NCBI GenBank assembly: GCA_964058805.1
Contig: CAXKVV010001279.1
Location: forward strand, 1 to 29,000
Length of the DNA: 29,000 nt
From: Schoenoplectus triqueter
Lineage: Eukaryota; Streptophyta; Magnoliopsida; Poales; Cyperaceae
Direction of reading: 5' to 3'
The notes beneath the pieces are model-generated. The model saw only the letters and a program-made list of their open reading frames with translations, made no database searches and was not told where the DNA came from. The position numbers and the translations under genes are program-made. Below, piece by piece: positions 9,801 to 19,757 of this stretch (positions are counted from its first letter, which is position 1; every line of letters begins with the position of its first letter).

Positions 9801-10791
9801 TCATGGTTCAGATACATAAATCGCTATCTTCCACGCACTCCTATCCAAAGCAAGCTCTTTGGATATATTTCATTCATTCAAATCTCTTTTTATTGCTTCC
9901 TCCCATGTCAATCTCGGTCGACCTCTTCCTCTTCTTGTATTTTCAGGACGACTTAAAATACCGTTGCGTATTGATGCTTCAGGAGTCCTTCGTTGGATAT
10001 GACCAAACCATCGCAAACGATGTTGGACTAGCTTCGCTTGAATTGGTGCTACCCCAAGTTTGTACCTAATATCATCATTTCTGATTCGATCTTTCCTTGT
10101 GTGGCCACATATCCAGCGCAACATCCGTATTTCAGCTACACTCATCTTCCGGATGTGTTGTCCTTTTGTAGCCCAACATTCTGCGCCATACAACATCGCG
10201 GGTCTAATCACCGTCCTGTAGAACTTGTCTTTTAGTTTGTTTGCGACCTTCTTGTCACAAAGAACACCAGATGCTTGTCTCCATTTTACCCATCCAGCTC
10301 TTATTCTATGACTAACATCTTCATCGATCTCTCCTGCACTCTGTAACATCGATCCCAAATACCGAAATGTGTCATTCACGGGTACTACTCGTCCATCCAA
10401 ACTAACATCTCCGTCATCTAAGTTTTTCCCGCTGAACCGACACCTCATATATTCAGTTTTTGTCCTACTAAGTCTAAAACCTTTCGATTCTAAAGTTTGT
10501 CTCTACAACTCTAGTTTCTGATTGACTCCAATTCCGCTCTCGTCAATCAGCACCACATCATCAGCAAAGAGCATACACCAAAGAATATCTTCTTGTATGT
10601 CCTTTGTGATCTCATCCATCACTAAGGTGAAAATATATGGACTCAATGTTGACCCTTGATGTAATCTTATCTTAATAGGAAATGTATCGGACTCGCCGTC
10701 ACATGCTCTGACACAAGTCACAGCATTTGTGTACATATCCTTAATAAGGGTAACGTACTTTGTTGGGACTAATTTACTTTTGAGCGCCCAC
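9801..10791 (-). pseudogene. LINE ORF remnant, downstream part (RT catalytic box to C-terminus)
   Basis: The open frame from 10791 leftwards contains the RT motif FADDVVLID; the catalytic DD codons are at about 10557-10562. Before it come KYVTLIKDMY and the GSTLSPYIF motif. A TAG at 10503-10505 stands where related elements have Trp. The frame then resumes with RQTLESKGFRLSRTK, NDTFRYLGS, and the RTE C-terminal text AEIRMLRWICGHTRKD and HRLRWFGHIQRR. A TGA at 9870-9872 again replaces a likely Trp, after which the same frame runs on to LDRSAWKIAI and a final TGA at 9801-9803. Codons upstream of W (10788-10790) belong to the LTR. Confidence 0.88.
10787..10791. repeat. 5-bp target duplication of the solo LTR (left)
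   Basis: CCCAC here and at 12894-12898, immediately outside TG...CA ends. Five base pairs is the usual duplication for plant LTR elements. Confidence 0.85.
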
Positions 10792-10856
10792 TGTTGGGAT
10801 TCGGAATGCCCAAATCTCATTAATGCTCAAGCTGCGGAAAGACCGTAGAACAAAAA

Positions 10857-11028
10857 TTTTACTTCTACTTAAGTTAGGGATTAAAGTATGTCGGATAATA
10901 ACCGAGAGTTACAGACATTTAATCCTTTACAAAAGACGATAAAATATTATTTTACTTCTAACTTAAGCTTAGGGTTAAAGTGATGTGTCGGATGATTACC
11001 GAGAGATACACACCTCTTTAAACCTTTA
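10857..11028 (+). repeat. tandem duplication in the LTR U3 region
   Basis: Two diverged ~75-bp units (10857-10930 and 10950-11028). Each runs TTTTACTTCTA, CTTAAG, TTAGGG/ATTAAAG, TGTCGGATRAT, ACCGAGAG, ending in CCTTTA. U3 duplications often hold enhancer-like sites; function here is not shown. Confidence 0.7.
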
Positions 11029-11467
11029 TTGATCTACTCCATGATTGATTTCTAAAACATTAATCTACTTAACAATTAAATAGATTAATATAAGATGTTA
11101 TACCTCGCTTCCAAATTTCAATTGGAATGAAAATCGGCTTGTCTCGGAGCACCAAACGTCTGATGCCTCTGTAGGTTATCCACCAGGACTAACCAGAGAG
11201 CGACTTATTTCTTTTGCCAGAAATACCGTAAACCGCGGTTTCTCGCAAAAACACTATTCACCCGAGAAAAAGATGAAATAGTACTATTCACGACTCGCAG
11301 TAATTCTGTTTCACAAATGTGCAGAAATACCGCAACTTTCGTAAAAATACTATTCACCGATCCCGTGAATTCTGAAACAACCGTATACCGAGAGAGAGAA
11401 AGTAGAACTGATTTGGTGGAACTTTTTCTCTCACCCTACCCCTCTATTTATAGAAAAAGTAGAATTG

Positions 11468-11710
11468 ACAAATTACCAAAATGCCCTCGTGAATAGTAGG
11501 GAGGTTTCAAAGTGAAAAGACCAAAATACCCTTAAAGTTCATCCAATTTACCAAAACGCCATTGGGCTTTTTGGCCAAATTACCGAAATACCCTTGGGCT
11601 TTTGGACAAATTACCAAAATACCCTTGGAGGTCATCATGGGCTTTTCATGGGCCTTTTTGGGCTTTTTCAATTTTGGGCTTTTTTGGGCTTTTCTGATTT
11701 TGGGCTTTTA
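11468..11710 (+). repeat. degenerate ACCAAAATACCC / TGGGCTTTT repeats downstream of the LTR TATA
   Basis: At least four copies of (A/T)TTACC(A/G)AAATRCCC-type units, followed by about six copies of TGGGCTTTT. They lie just after the TATA-like box, so they would be in the transcribed leader of the LTR. Confidence 0.6.
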
Positions 11711-12893
11711 ATTATTAATTAAGACTTTAATTATAAATTGGCTTTGGCCCATAATTCAAATCCATAATTAACATTTAAAATCCAAATCAAATATATATAA
11801 TTGTCATCTACAATTATATTTTTCTCGGTTGTTGTTTCGGCGAATTTATACGACGTGTCCAACACGTTATAAATTCAATCTGATTTTTGCTTCTTGTCAT
11901 CTCTATGACAAATATAATTATATCATATATAATTAATTATAACCATCTTATTATTAATTATAAACAATTCATAATTAATCAATAAGATTCTCCGATTAAC
12001 TCCTATACGGTGTGACCCGACAGGATCCGTGTTATGTTGGTAAATAGAGTTAAAACCGTTTTAACTTCTATAATCATAGGAGGCATCTGGCAGAATGCAC
12101 TATGACCATCCAATTACACAGATGATGATGTACTGTACAATATCATGATCCAGTAAACTATTTACTTGTGTTTAATTCTTTTGTCTCATAGCTATCAGAT
12201 CAGTTTCAAGGTAGGTATGTGTCATCCTTGCAAACTTAATCTTTTCTTGATCCTGAGTAAATTATCAAATATAATTACTCTTGTAATTATACTGCTAGCA
12301 GATAATCTTACTCTATCAAGGGGCCCAGTGATGCTATAACTCGTATAGAAATACGAGGGACAATAGTACTTTTGGCAAACCATCTCTTCCTCCGCATAAG
12401 TTATGTATACCGAAGAGCTACCTTTATAGTCACCTTTTACGGATAACGTTTGGTAGAAATCACACACATACATATCTTATGTAGGAAAGATGAATACCTC
12501 ATACTTTAGAATTTAATACTGAACGAAAACATTAATGACACGAACACAATTCCATTTAATGTTTCATTCGGGGTCTATCAAATACGATGTTCCTAGAACA
12601 TCTATCTATGTGATTAAAATGACAACTCTTTGTCTATGGTCTGTAAAACTTGACCATCATTTAATCCACATACTAACCTGATAACGGTTAATTAGTGTTC
12701 CTGCTAATTACCTTGGTTAGTGACTTTTAAGAGTATATTCTATATTATGAAGTTTCACAATTCCAGTCATGAACTCGGAATGATTCATAAATTCAATAAT
12801 ACTCAAGGAAACAAAATATCGTTTAAATATCCAATTCATGAACAAAGCTTTATATAACCAATTTATCGTATTATTGACTTCAAGATTATTACA

Positions 12894-12898
12894 CCCAC
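12894..12898. repeat. 5-bp target duplication of the solo LTR (right)
   Basis: CCCAC following the terminal CA of the LTR; it matches 10787-10791. Confidence 0.85.
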
Positions 12899-14164
12899 CA
12901 CATGATATTTCTCGGAATTTTATCATACGCTTTCTCTAAATCAATAAATATCATATGTATGTCATTTTTCTGTTCTCGATGTCTCTCCATAAGTTGTCTT
13001 ATCAAGAAAATCGCCTCCATAGTGGACCTCCCAAGCATAAAATCAAACTGATTTTTAGAGATAATTGTCAGTTTTCTTAAACGGTGCTCGATCACTCTCT
13101 CCCAAAGCTTCATGGTATGACTCATGAGCTTAATTCCTCTTGTAATTAGTACAACTTTGAATATCTCCTTTATTCTTGAAGATTGGTACTAATATACTTC
13201 TTCTCCACTCATCAGACATCTTATTGGACCGAAAAATGGTATTAAATAGTTTAGTGAGCCACACTATTGCTATATCTCCAAGACATCTCCATACCTCAAT
13301 CGGGATGTCATCCGATCCTAACGCCTTACTTGTTTTCATCTTTTTTAAAGTTTCTTTCACCTCAGACTCTTGAACTCTCCGAACAAATCGCCTATTAGTG
13401 TCAATTGAGTCGTCCAACTCGATCGCGGTTTTCTCACGCTCGTCGTTGAATAGCTTGTCGAAGTATGTTCTCCATCTGTTCTTAATATCCTCATCTTTCA
13501 CCAAAAGTCTATCAGCCTCATCCTTAATACATTTAACTTGGTGAAAGTCTTTTGTCTTCCTTTCTCGAAGTTTAGTCATCTTGTAGACATCATTTTCGCC
13601 TTCTTTCGTATCTAATTTCCGATACAACTCCGTGTATGCCTGACCCCTTGCTTCGCTCACAGTTTTTTTTGGCATTTTTTCTAGCTTCTTTGTACTTCTG
13701 TATGTTTTCATCACTCTTGTTGTGATGTAAACGTTTGTAACATTCTTTCTTCTCATTGATAGCCTTTTGTACTTCACCATTCCACCACCAAATGTCTTTA
13801 GGTTCACGTTTATTTCCTCTAGTTACTCCAAACACCTCTATAGCCACATTCCGAATGTGAGTCGTCATCTTCTTCCACATATTATCTGCATCCTCACCTT
13901 CATTCCACGATCCTTCTGCAATAACTTTATTCTTAAACACCTGAGAAACGTCCCATTTGAGCTTCCACCACCTCGTTCTCGTTATTTTCATACCTCTATC
14001 TCGCCGAACGCATACCTGAAAACAAAAATCAGCCAACAAAAGTTCGTGTTGTGTGACAACACACTCGTCAGGTATAACCTTACAATCCATGCAGTTTGAT
14101 CTCTCCTCCCTTCTAGTCAAGACAAAATTGATCTGGCTCGAATATTGGTCACTGCTGAAAGTAA
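12894..14164 (-). pseudogene. LINE ORF remnant, upstream part (endonuclease end, linker, RT fingers and palm)
   Basis: From 14164 leftwards the frame gives the endonuclease C-terminal motifs SQINFVL (a conserved Asp position reads Asn) and TQHELLLADF with the catalytic His. Linker text follows (KDIWWWNGEVQKAI). An 8-T run at 13663-13670 coincides with a frameshift, after which YTELYRKLDTKEGE and the RT entry motifs KALGSDDIPIEVW and PIFKNKGDIQSCTNY continue. A second 1-nt frameshift occurs at about 13137-13142, followed by LMSHTMKLWERVIEHRL and the palm motif FIDLEKAYDKIP (catalytic Asp codon at ~12940-12942). It then meets the LTR at NIMWW. Confidence 0.88.
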
Positions 14165-14181
14165 ACCCCGTAGATAAACAA
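14165..14181. repeat. target-site duplication of the LINE (right copy)
   Basis: ACCCCGTAGATAAACAA, identical to 9361-9377. The LINE's truncated 5' end abuts it at 14164. Confidence 0.9.
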
Positions 14182-15506
14182 GGGGGAAAATAAAGAAAAA
14201 GAAGATAAAAAGTTACACGTGAGTTGTATGGACTTATGCTCACCGACTGATGTATGACATCTTGTATTCTATTCATCTATTATTCCATTATTATTCTCCA
14301 GAGTACAGCAAGTGCTTGCACTGTGCAGTTACTTTCCGACAAATAAAATGCAGCGGATGATGAGATTCTTTTGATGGATGATTTAGAATTTTTAGAACAA
14401 AATAGTTTGCAATAAGAAAAAAAAAGTGTAGTAAAAGTATTTAAAAATATAATGTGAATTTTTGTGATATTTTTATATGTAGATCGAATTAAATAGCAAG
14501 ATCAAATTGACTAACTAAATTTTAAACTTGAAATTTGGAATATAATATTGTTACCATAAACTTGATAAAAAATATATATATACCGGTACGTACTTCTATT
14601 TTTCATTTTGATGGATTCTAGCTAAGCAATTTGTCACATACTCGTATCCTTTTTTCATACTTAGAAAGATATAGAAATTTTTTTAATATTGAATAAGGAA
14701 CGGGATAAACTATTTTTTGGTATCTATGAATATTTAAATTAAATGACTTTGTATTATCTAAAAACAAAATTTGACAAATATAAAAATAAATTAGTGTCGA
14801 ACGCAATGTTCACTATTTTCCAATTAATAATTCAAGTAGCTAGACTACTATGATGATGAAGAACACCATAGAAAAGAATCTACATGACGAATACATACAT
14901 TAGCAAAATTCTTAAAAAAGTTTGCCATTTTCAAAAGCAACGTGTGTACGTGTTACGTTGTACATGCATGACAAAAGATCAGGTGACGTAAAATTACGTA
15001 GTGGGCATTTTCCATTCACAATACTTTCTTCATTTCTGTTTATTTAATTATATTCTTAATTTCTTTTCTCTGTACATTAACACCTCTGATGTTAACTAAT
15101 ATATATTAAAAAAAATTGAGGGCTAAATCTCTATCTTTTCATCAAAAAAAAATTAACAAGTAAGAGACTTATAAAAGATAAAAGAGAAACTGAGAACCAT
15201 ATTCCCGGACACTTTTTATGTTGACAGAATAAGCTAGAAAAAGAAAACTGTCACATGCCTCCCTGTATCAATTTAGCCAGACATAATCCATAAGCTCTCA
15301 GCCCTTCAAACCGACTCAACCGGTATTTTAAAAAATCTGATCTTTACTTAGCTTTCATGAGTTCAGTCTGATCCTTTTTAATGGTAAGGACCGGACTTCT
15401 CAGGAAGCTCAATATTTAAAAAGCAAACCCTTCTGATTCGGTCCTTATAAAACTCGAACCTTATTCGGCCCTTCCCAAGTCCTTTTATTAATATTTTATA
15501 TCTTTA
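14182..15506. other. AT-rich intergenic DNA without a recognisable gene
   Basis: No supported coding region. The stretch 15296-15480 has short GC-richer phrases (TCGGCCCTTCCCAAG-like) that resemble 17386-17450 (CCGGCCCTTAAAACC-like), so an older repeat may flank the inserts at 15.5-17.4 kb. Confidence 0.35.
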
Positions 15507-15943
15507 TCTCTACTCCTTATTAAGCATGTAAGTGTTCTGATTCTACAAGGATCTAGATCTTTTGTTGAATTTCTAAAACTAATATTAGTCATCATATTGT
15601 GTTATTCGTCAAATAATGTTACTATTTCTATGACCATTTGTGTTGAAGTTATAATTTTCTCCCATTTTGATTGTTACATGAAATGTTATATAATTTAGGA
15701 GTATAATTGTTTTACTTTGTTTTTTTAGATTGTCATCAATTATGAATTTCACCTTTTCTTAAATTCTGAATGTCAATTTTTCTCTCAATTCTGCATTTAT
15801 TTTACATTAATTATATATTAATGACAAAAATTTATATTAATTACTAAATTATCTTTATTTTTATTTTTTTCTTTTGATATGAAGATATGAATTTTAATAT
15901 TTTTAAAAGACATCACCGTAGCAACGCACAAACAAAATACTAG
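15507..15943 (+). mobile_element. non-autonomous Helitron-like element (437 bp)
   Basis: It starts TCTCTACTCCTTATTAAGCA after an A and ends GCAACGCACAAACAAAATAC then TAG, i.e. a CTAG terminus followed by T. A 5' TC, a 3' CTRR and insertion between A and T with no duplication are Helitron hallmarks. The terminal phrase GTAGCAACGCAC...ATACTAG is one I associate with plant Helitron 3' ends. The expected 3' hairpin looks decayed. No Rep/helicase is encoded. Confidence 0.5.
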
Positions 15944-16089
15944 TTGTATATTAATTATACTTAAAATTTTTGAAAAAATAGAAAAAAATTAAAATAAAAT
16001 GTCCATACAGAAAAATATAATTTAATAAATTTATATAAATACAAATTGATATTAAAAATACTTAATCAGCAAATATATATATATATATA

Positions 16090-16506
16090 GAGAGAGAGAG
16101 TAGAGATACTGTGAGCTTAAGCTCACGGAGGCCTTCCGTGAGCTTAACTCAAAAAACATATCAAATCATTTCGAAATTTTAATTTATCATTCTCATTAAA
16201 TTCTTTATATGAAAATCTCATGGGATGCAAAAATTTGGAGCGTTTTGAGCTTTTTAAGTTGTGATTTTTAATTTTTGAAAATCAGCTCTAAAAATAATAA
16301 TAATATATTCAATACTTGAACATCATTTTAAAAAATTAAAAACGGTGACTTAAAAAGCTCAAAACACTCCAAATTTTTGCATCCCACAAGATTTTTATAT
16401 AAAGAATTTAATGAGAATGATAAATTAAAATTTTGAGATGATTTAATATGTTTTTTGAGTTAAGCTCACGGAAGGCCTCTGTGAGCTTAAGCTCACGGTA
16501 TCTCCA

Positions 16507-16510
<4 letters not shown>
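16090..16510. mobile_element. foldback element 1, arms of ~170 bp
   Basis: Almost entirely palindromic: the left arm (16101-16268) is repeated inverted at about 16340-16510. Each end carries the perfect 16-bp palindrome GTGAGCTTAAGCTCAC (16111-16126; 16481-16496), then 11 nt containing AGGCCT, then a third half-site GTGAGCTTAA (16138-16147; inverted at 16460-16469). Outside are GA/TA tracts: (TA)n and (GA)n on the left, CTCT then (TA)n on the right. No coding capacity. A TA target is likely but a duplication cannot be measured inside TA repeats. Confidence 0.85.

Positions 16511-16545
<35 letters not shown>
16511..16545. repeat. (TA)n tract between foldback elements 1 and 2
   Basis: About 35 bp of pure TA repeat directly links the right end of element 1 to the left end of element 2. 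Confidence 0.9.
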
Positions 16546-16549
<4 letters not shown>

Positions 16550-16943
16550 GGCTATGGTGCTACGCGTAGCACGGATGTCTCGTGTGCTACGGACCGTTTC
16601 TCTGTCTTCAAAGTTTAAATCGTCGATCCGACCAGTCAAAATATTTTTCATATGAAAATCTAGTTGGAGACCAAATTTTATATTTTTTAGGATTTTTTTA
16701 CTATTTTTTAAGATAGCTAGAAAATAACTCCTTTTGAATGGCTCATAATAATTAAATCAAATGATTTTCCAGCTATCTTAAAAAATAGTAAAAAACTTCT
16801 AAAAAATATAAAATTTGGTCCCCAATTAGATTTTTATATGAAAAATATTTTGACCGGTCGGATCGACTACTTGAACTTTGAAGACGGAGAAACGGTCTGT
16901 AACACACGGGGTATCCGTGGTACGCGTAGCACCGTAGCCAAAC
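16546..16943. mobile_element. foldback element 2, arms of ~170 bp
   Basis: Ends read TTTGGCTAYGGTGCTACGCG from both sides. The perfect palindrome GTGCTACGCGTAGCAC (16557-16572) has a one-mismatch copy at 16917-16932. Each is followed inward by 11 nt and a third half-site: GTGCTACG at 16584-16591, and a diverged TGTAACAC at 16898-16905 on the + strand. Inner arms (CATATGAAAATCTAGTTGG, ACCAAATTTTATATTTTTTA) are inverted across a short centre near 16735. Flanked by TA tracts. No coding capacity. Confidence 0.85.
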
Positions 16944-16951
16944 TATATATA

Positions 16952-17375
16952 TAGAGAGAGATATAGACTATTGTGAAAACATTTGCATTTTAGCCGATAT
17001 ACAAATAGATTAAAAACTATATTTTAAAATCTCAAAAATTTCAATTTATAATTTTCATTAAATTCTTCATATGAAAACCTTGTGGGATACAAAAATTTGG
17101 AGTGTTTTGAGTTTTTTAAGTCACTCTTTTGAATTTTTGAAAAAATAACACAAATATTGAATATTTATTATTATTTTTAGAACTATTTTTTCAAAAATTC
17201 AAAAGAGTGGCTAAATAAACTCAAAACACTCCAAATTTTTGTATCACACAAGATTTCCATATGAAGAATTTAATGGAAATCATAAATTAAAATTTTTAAG
17301 ATTTTAAAATATAATTTTTAATCCGTTTACATATCAGCTAAAATGTAAATATTTTCACAATAATCTACCTCTCTA
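16952..17375. mobile_element. foldback element 3
   Basis: Ends read from outside inwards are TAGAGAGAGATATAGACTAT (left) and TAGAGAGGTAGATTATTGTG (right). They continue as GTGAAAA(C/T)ATTT(G/A)CATTTTAGC. Inner arms (17031-17130 and its inverse) closely match element 1, for example AAATTTGGAGTGTTTTGAG, but the ends do not. Flanked by TA tracts. No coding capacity. Confidence 0.8.
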
Positions 17376-17849
17376 TATATATATCAGATCCTTATCCATT
17401 AACTTTTATCCGACCCTTATTTTGCCCTAATCCGGCCCTTAAAACCTGAAAAACTTAATAAGAATCAAACTTCTTAAATATCAAATTTTTTTCCTTATAA
17501 ATTAAGTCTTTTGAAAGACTTTTATCAAATCTAACTCTTTCGTAGACCGCTAGGGGTAACAGCTAATTGATATTCAAAGATGTCAGAAATCATAATAATG
17601 GTTTGATTGACGTGTGCATTGATTGCATTGCGTCGTGTTCTGCTAGTGATTCTTGTATCTTATCATTGTCATCAAATATTTAGCTTATTGTAAATGCGTC
17701 AATGGAAGCTAAGTTATGTGTGGAGCCAGGTGTTATTTTGGATCATTCATCCTAAATTCATACACTACGATTTCAGCTGAAAAATAAAATAGGTGGAACA
17801 GTGAAATAGCATACTTTTGTCAAATGATTGTCAAAAACAAATTGGAGCA
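17376..17849. other. AT-rich intergenic DNA
   Basis: No supported gene or element ends between foldback element 3 and the hAT-like element. Confidence 0.35.
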
Positions 17850-17857
17850 GCAGCAAC

Positions 17858-18718
17858 TAGGAGTGCACAAAATATTCGTAACTCATAATTCGCTCGTGTT
17901 CGATTCGTCTGCAACTCGTTATCAGCCCGTTCGTTATCAGCTCGTTAAATAACGAGACGAGTTCAAGTTATAATCAGCTCGCCTCGTTCAGCTCGTGATC
18001 ATCTGAAGACTGCTCCGATGCAAGTGAGTACGCTTGCTGATATTTTCTTTTCTTTTGCTTGACTCCATGTTTGGTCAAATCAGTTTCATACGTCTTTATC
18101 ACAAATTTCAATTTCAATTCACAAAACAGAGGAATAACTTCGAGACAATGTTGTCAGATAATGTTGTTAAAGGGCTTGTGAAAGGACACGCAATTAATGA
18201 AAAGAAAGTTTGAATTTGCTAAAGGGGCTTGTGAAGGTACACGTAATGAATGCTAAAGGGACCAACAAGATCATGATACCTATTATGATAGATACTGTTT
18301 TTTTATTAAGAAACTTGTATAATAGTTTTATTATGTACTTCAAAGTTATAAACCATGAAAAATACTTGCTATTCACTCTTTAGATGTGACGAAAATAATA
18401 AATATAATATGTCTCCATCAGTCTTCATCTACATCTACACCGCTCTTCTCTCCATTGACGATCATCACTGCTCCTCCATTAATTTTATCTCATTTTCTTT
18501 CTTCCTCTCCCTTTATTTGCTCTAAACTGTCACTAGATCATTGGCTGTTGCGATTCGACGAGCCAGCTCGAGCTAGCTCGACTAAAATGAGACGAGCTCG
18601 AGTTACTGGTTTTAGCTCGTGATCAGATATCATAATGAGCTGGCTCGTCTCGCTAATATTCTGAGACGAGTTCAAATTATACCCAGCTCGTTTGTGGCTC
18701 GTCTCGTGAGCCGCCCTA
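17858..18718. mobile_element. non-autonomous hAT-like element (861 bp)
   Basis: Flanked by a perfect 8-bp duplication GCAGCAAC (17850-17857; 18719-18726). Ends read TAGGAGTGCAC and, inward from the right, TAGGGCGGCTC; TAGGG-type ends with 8-bp duplications are usual for hAT. Subterminal DNA on both sides is rich in CTCGT/ACGAG motifs (for example GCTCGTTAAATAACGAG near 17940, CGAGCCAGCTCGAGCTAGC near 18560). A near-duplicate phrase, AAAGG(G)GCTTGTGAA, occurs at about 18169 and 18221. No transposase is encoded. Confidence 0.8.
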
Positions 18719-18873
18719 GCAGCAACAGTTAATATTAATTAGACTAATTATAGTTAATGAGTCATATTAATTATGGATTAAAAGTCAGTCAACTATATTT
18801 TTCCAATATTACATAATTTTCAAATTACAGTGGGAACAATCTATTTGCTATTGGCATTATATAAAAATTGAAA

Positions 18874-19204
18874 GGGATCATTTGACGGTGGAACTTCAAA
18901 TAATTAAAAAAACTTAAAAATAAAAAAGTTCATAGATACTTTTTTTAATCTAATAGATTGATAGATTTTTAAATTTCTTCCAATTAATTATTGTTTAATA
19001 ATTCATCCATTAAACACCATTAAAATTTTATATAATTTATAATAATTTTAATTTAACCGTGTTTGATGAATTATCAAACAATAAAATTTGAAAGATTACT
19101 CATCTATAAGTTCAAAAAATATCTCTAATTATTTTTTTATTTTCAAGATTTTTCCCAATTTATTTGAAATTCCTTTATCCAAATAGTCGTTGTCAAATGA
19201 TCCC
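18874..19204. mobile_element. foldback MITE (331 bp)
   Basis: Ends share GGGATCATTTGAC inverted (18874-18886; 19192-19204), possibly preceded on both sides by AATTGA. The interior is an imperfect palindrome (TTGTTTAATAATTCATCCAT versus the inverse of GATGAATTATCAAACAA). I cannot define the target duplication. No coding capacity. Confidence 0.6.
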
Positions 19205-19757
19205 ACCTCAATTCTAAATTGTCGAAAGTATTTATATGAACTGTAGATGATTATTGTTTGTAATCATTATCAGATGCTAACAGATTGTTGGTTCCCTAAA
19301 AGTAACTTTCTTTTATATCTCTTAAAAATTAAAATTTAAGATAAATATAAAAAATATTTAATTCAACATTATAGTCGGATGATTTGATCTCCATTTCTAT
19401 TTAAAAAAATGATATTGTAAATTTTTATGTTCTGAGAGTTTGACTGAAACTAGCTAAAGTGCAAAAATACTACACTGGAGCTTTTCCATGAAAAATACTT
19501 AAGCTGGAGTAACATCTATTTAACCATTCGGTCAGTTATCCACAACAAAACCAATTATAATTGTACTTACTAGAGGACGAGAACCAGCTTTTCATTTAAT
19601 GATAAAAATATAATGTTTTCATCTTAAAAAAATAATATTTTCTATAAGAGATGTCTCAGATTTAGAATTCAGTAAGTCTAGAAAATTAGAAATTCTACTT
19701 ACCTCTTTTTTCTAAAAAAGGCCGAAAAAAAATCTAGAGGAGAAATAGGACCGAAAA
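19205..19757. other. AT-rich intergenic DNA
   Basis: No gene and no clear element ends. Confidence 0.35.

Larger units (their letters stand above)
10792..12893 (+). mobile_element. 2.1-kb solo LTR nested in the LINE
   Basis: It begins TGTTGGGATTCGG and ends TTGACTTCAAGATTATTACA, so it has TG...CA ends, flanked by CCCAC on both sides. No gag-pol frame, no primer-binding site and no second LTR are present, and the first and last hundred bases are unrelated. It is therefore best read as one LTR left by recombination rather than a whole short element. A TATA-like CTATTTATAG lies at 11444-11453, which would put U3 at roughly 650 bp on the + strand. Deleting it with one duplication copy restores the LINE frame exactly. 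Lineage (Copia or Gypsy) cannot be set from the LTR alone. Confidence 0.87.
9378..14164 (-). mobile_element. 5'-truncated RTE-type LINE, split by a solo LTR
   Basis: Non-LTR retrotransposon on the minus strand. It starts at 14164 inside the endonuclease domain (near SSDQYSSQINFVL) and ends with a (TTG)n tail at 9378 after GGCTTTGTTG, the 3' end typical of plant RTE elements. A perfect 17-bp duplication flanks it. Net length without the nested LTR (and the extra 5-bp duplication copy) is about 2680 bp. Coding order is endonuclease C-terminus, linker, reverse transcriptase, and the distal domain ending near LDRSAW. It lacks the 5' part of the endonuclease and has two nonsense codons, two frameshifts and the LTR insertion, so it is dead. 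Confidence 0.92.

Noticed and set aside
9870..10448. LINE C-terminal frame as a functional host gene
   Set aside because: It is part of the duplication-bounded RTE LINE, and flanking nonsense codons show it is only a fragment.
10792..12893. Complete LTR retrotransposon or TRIM
   Set aside because: There is no internal coding region, no primer-binding site and no similarity between its two ends; a solo LTR fits better.
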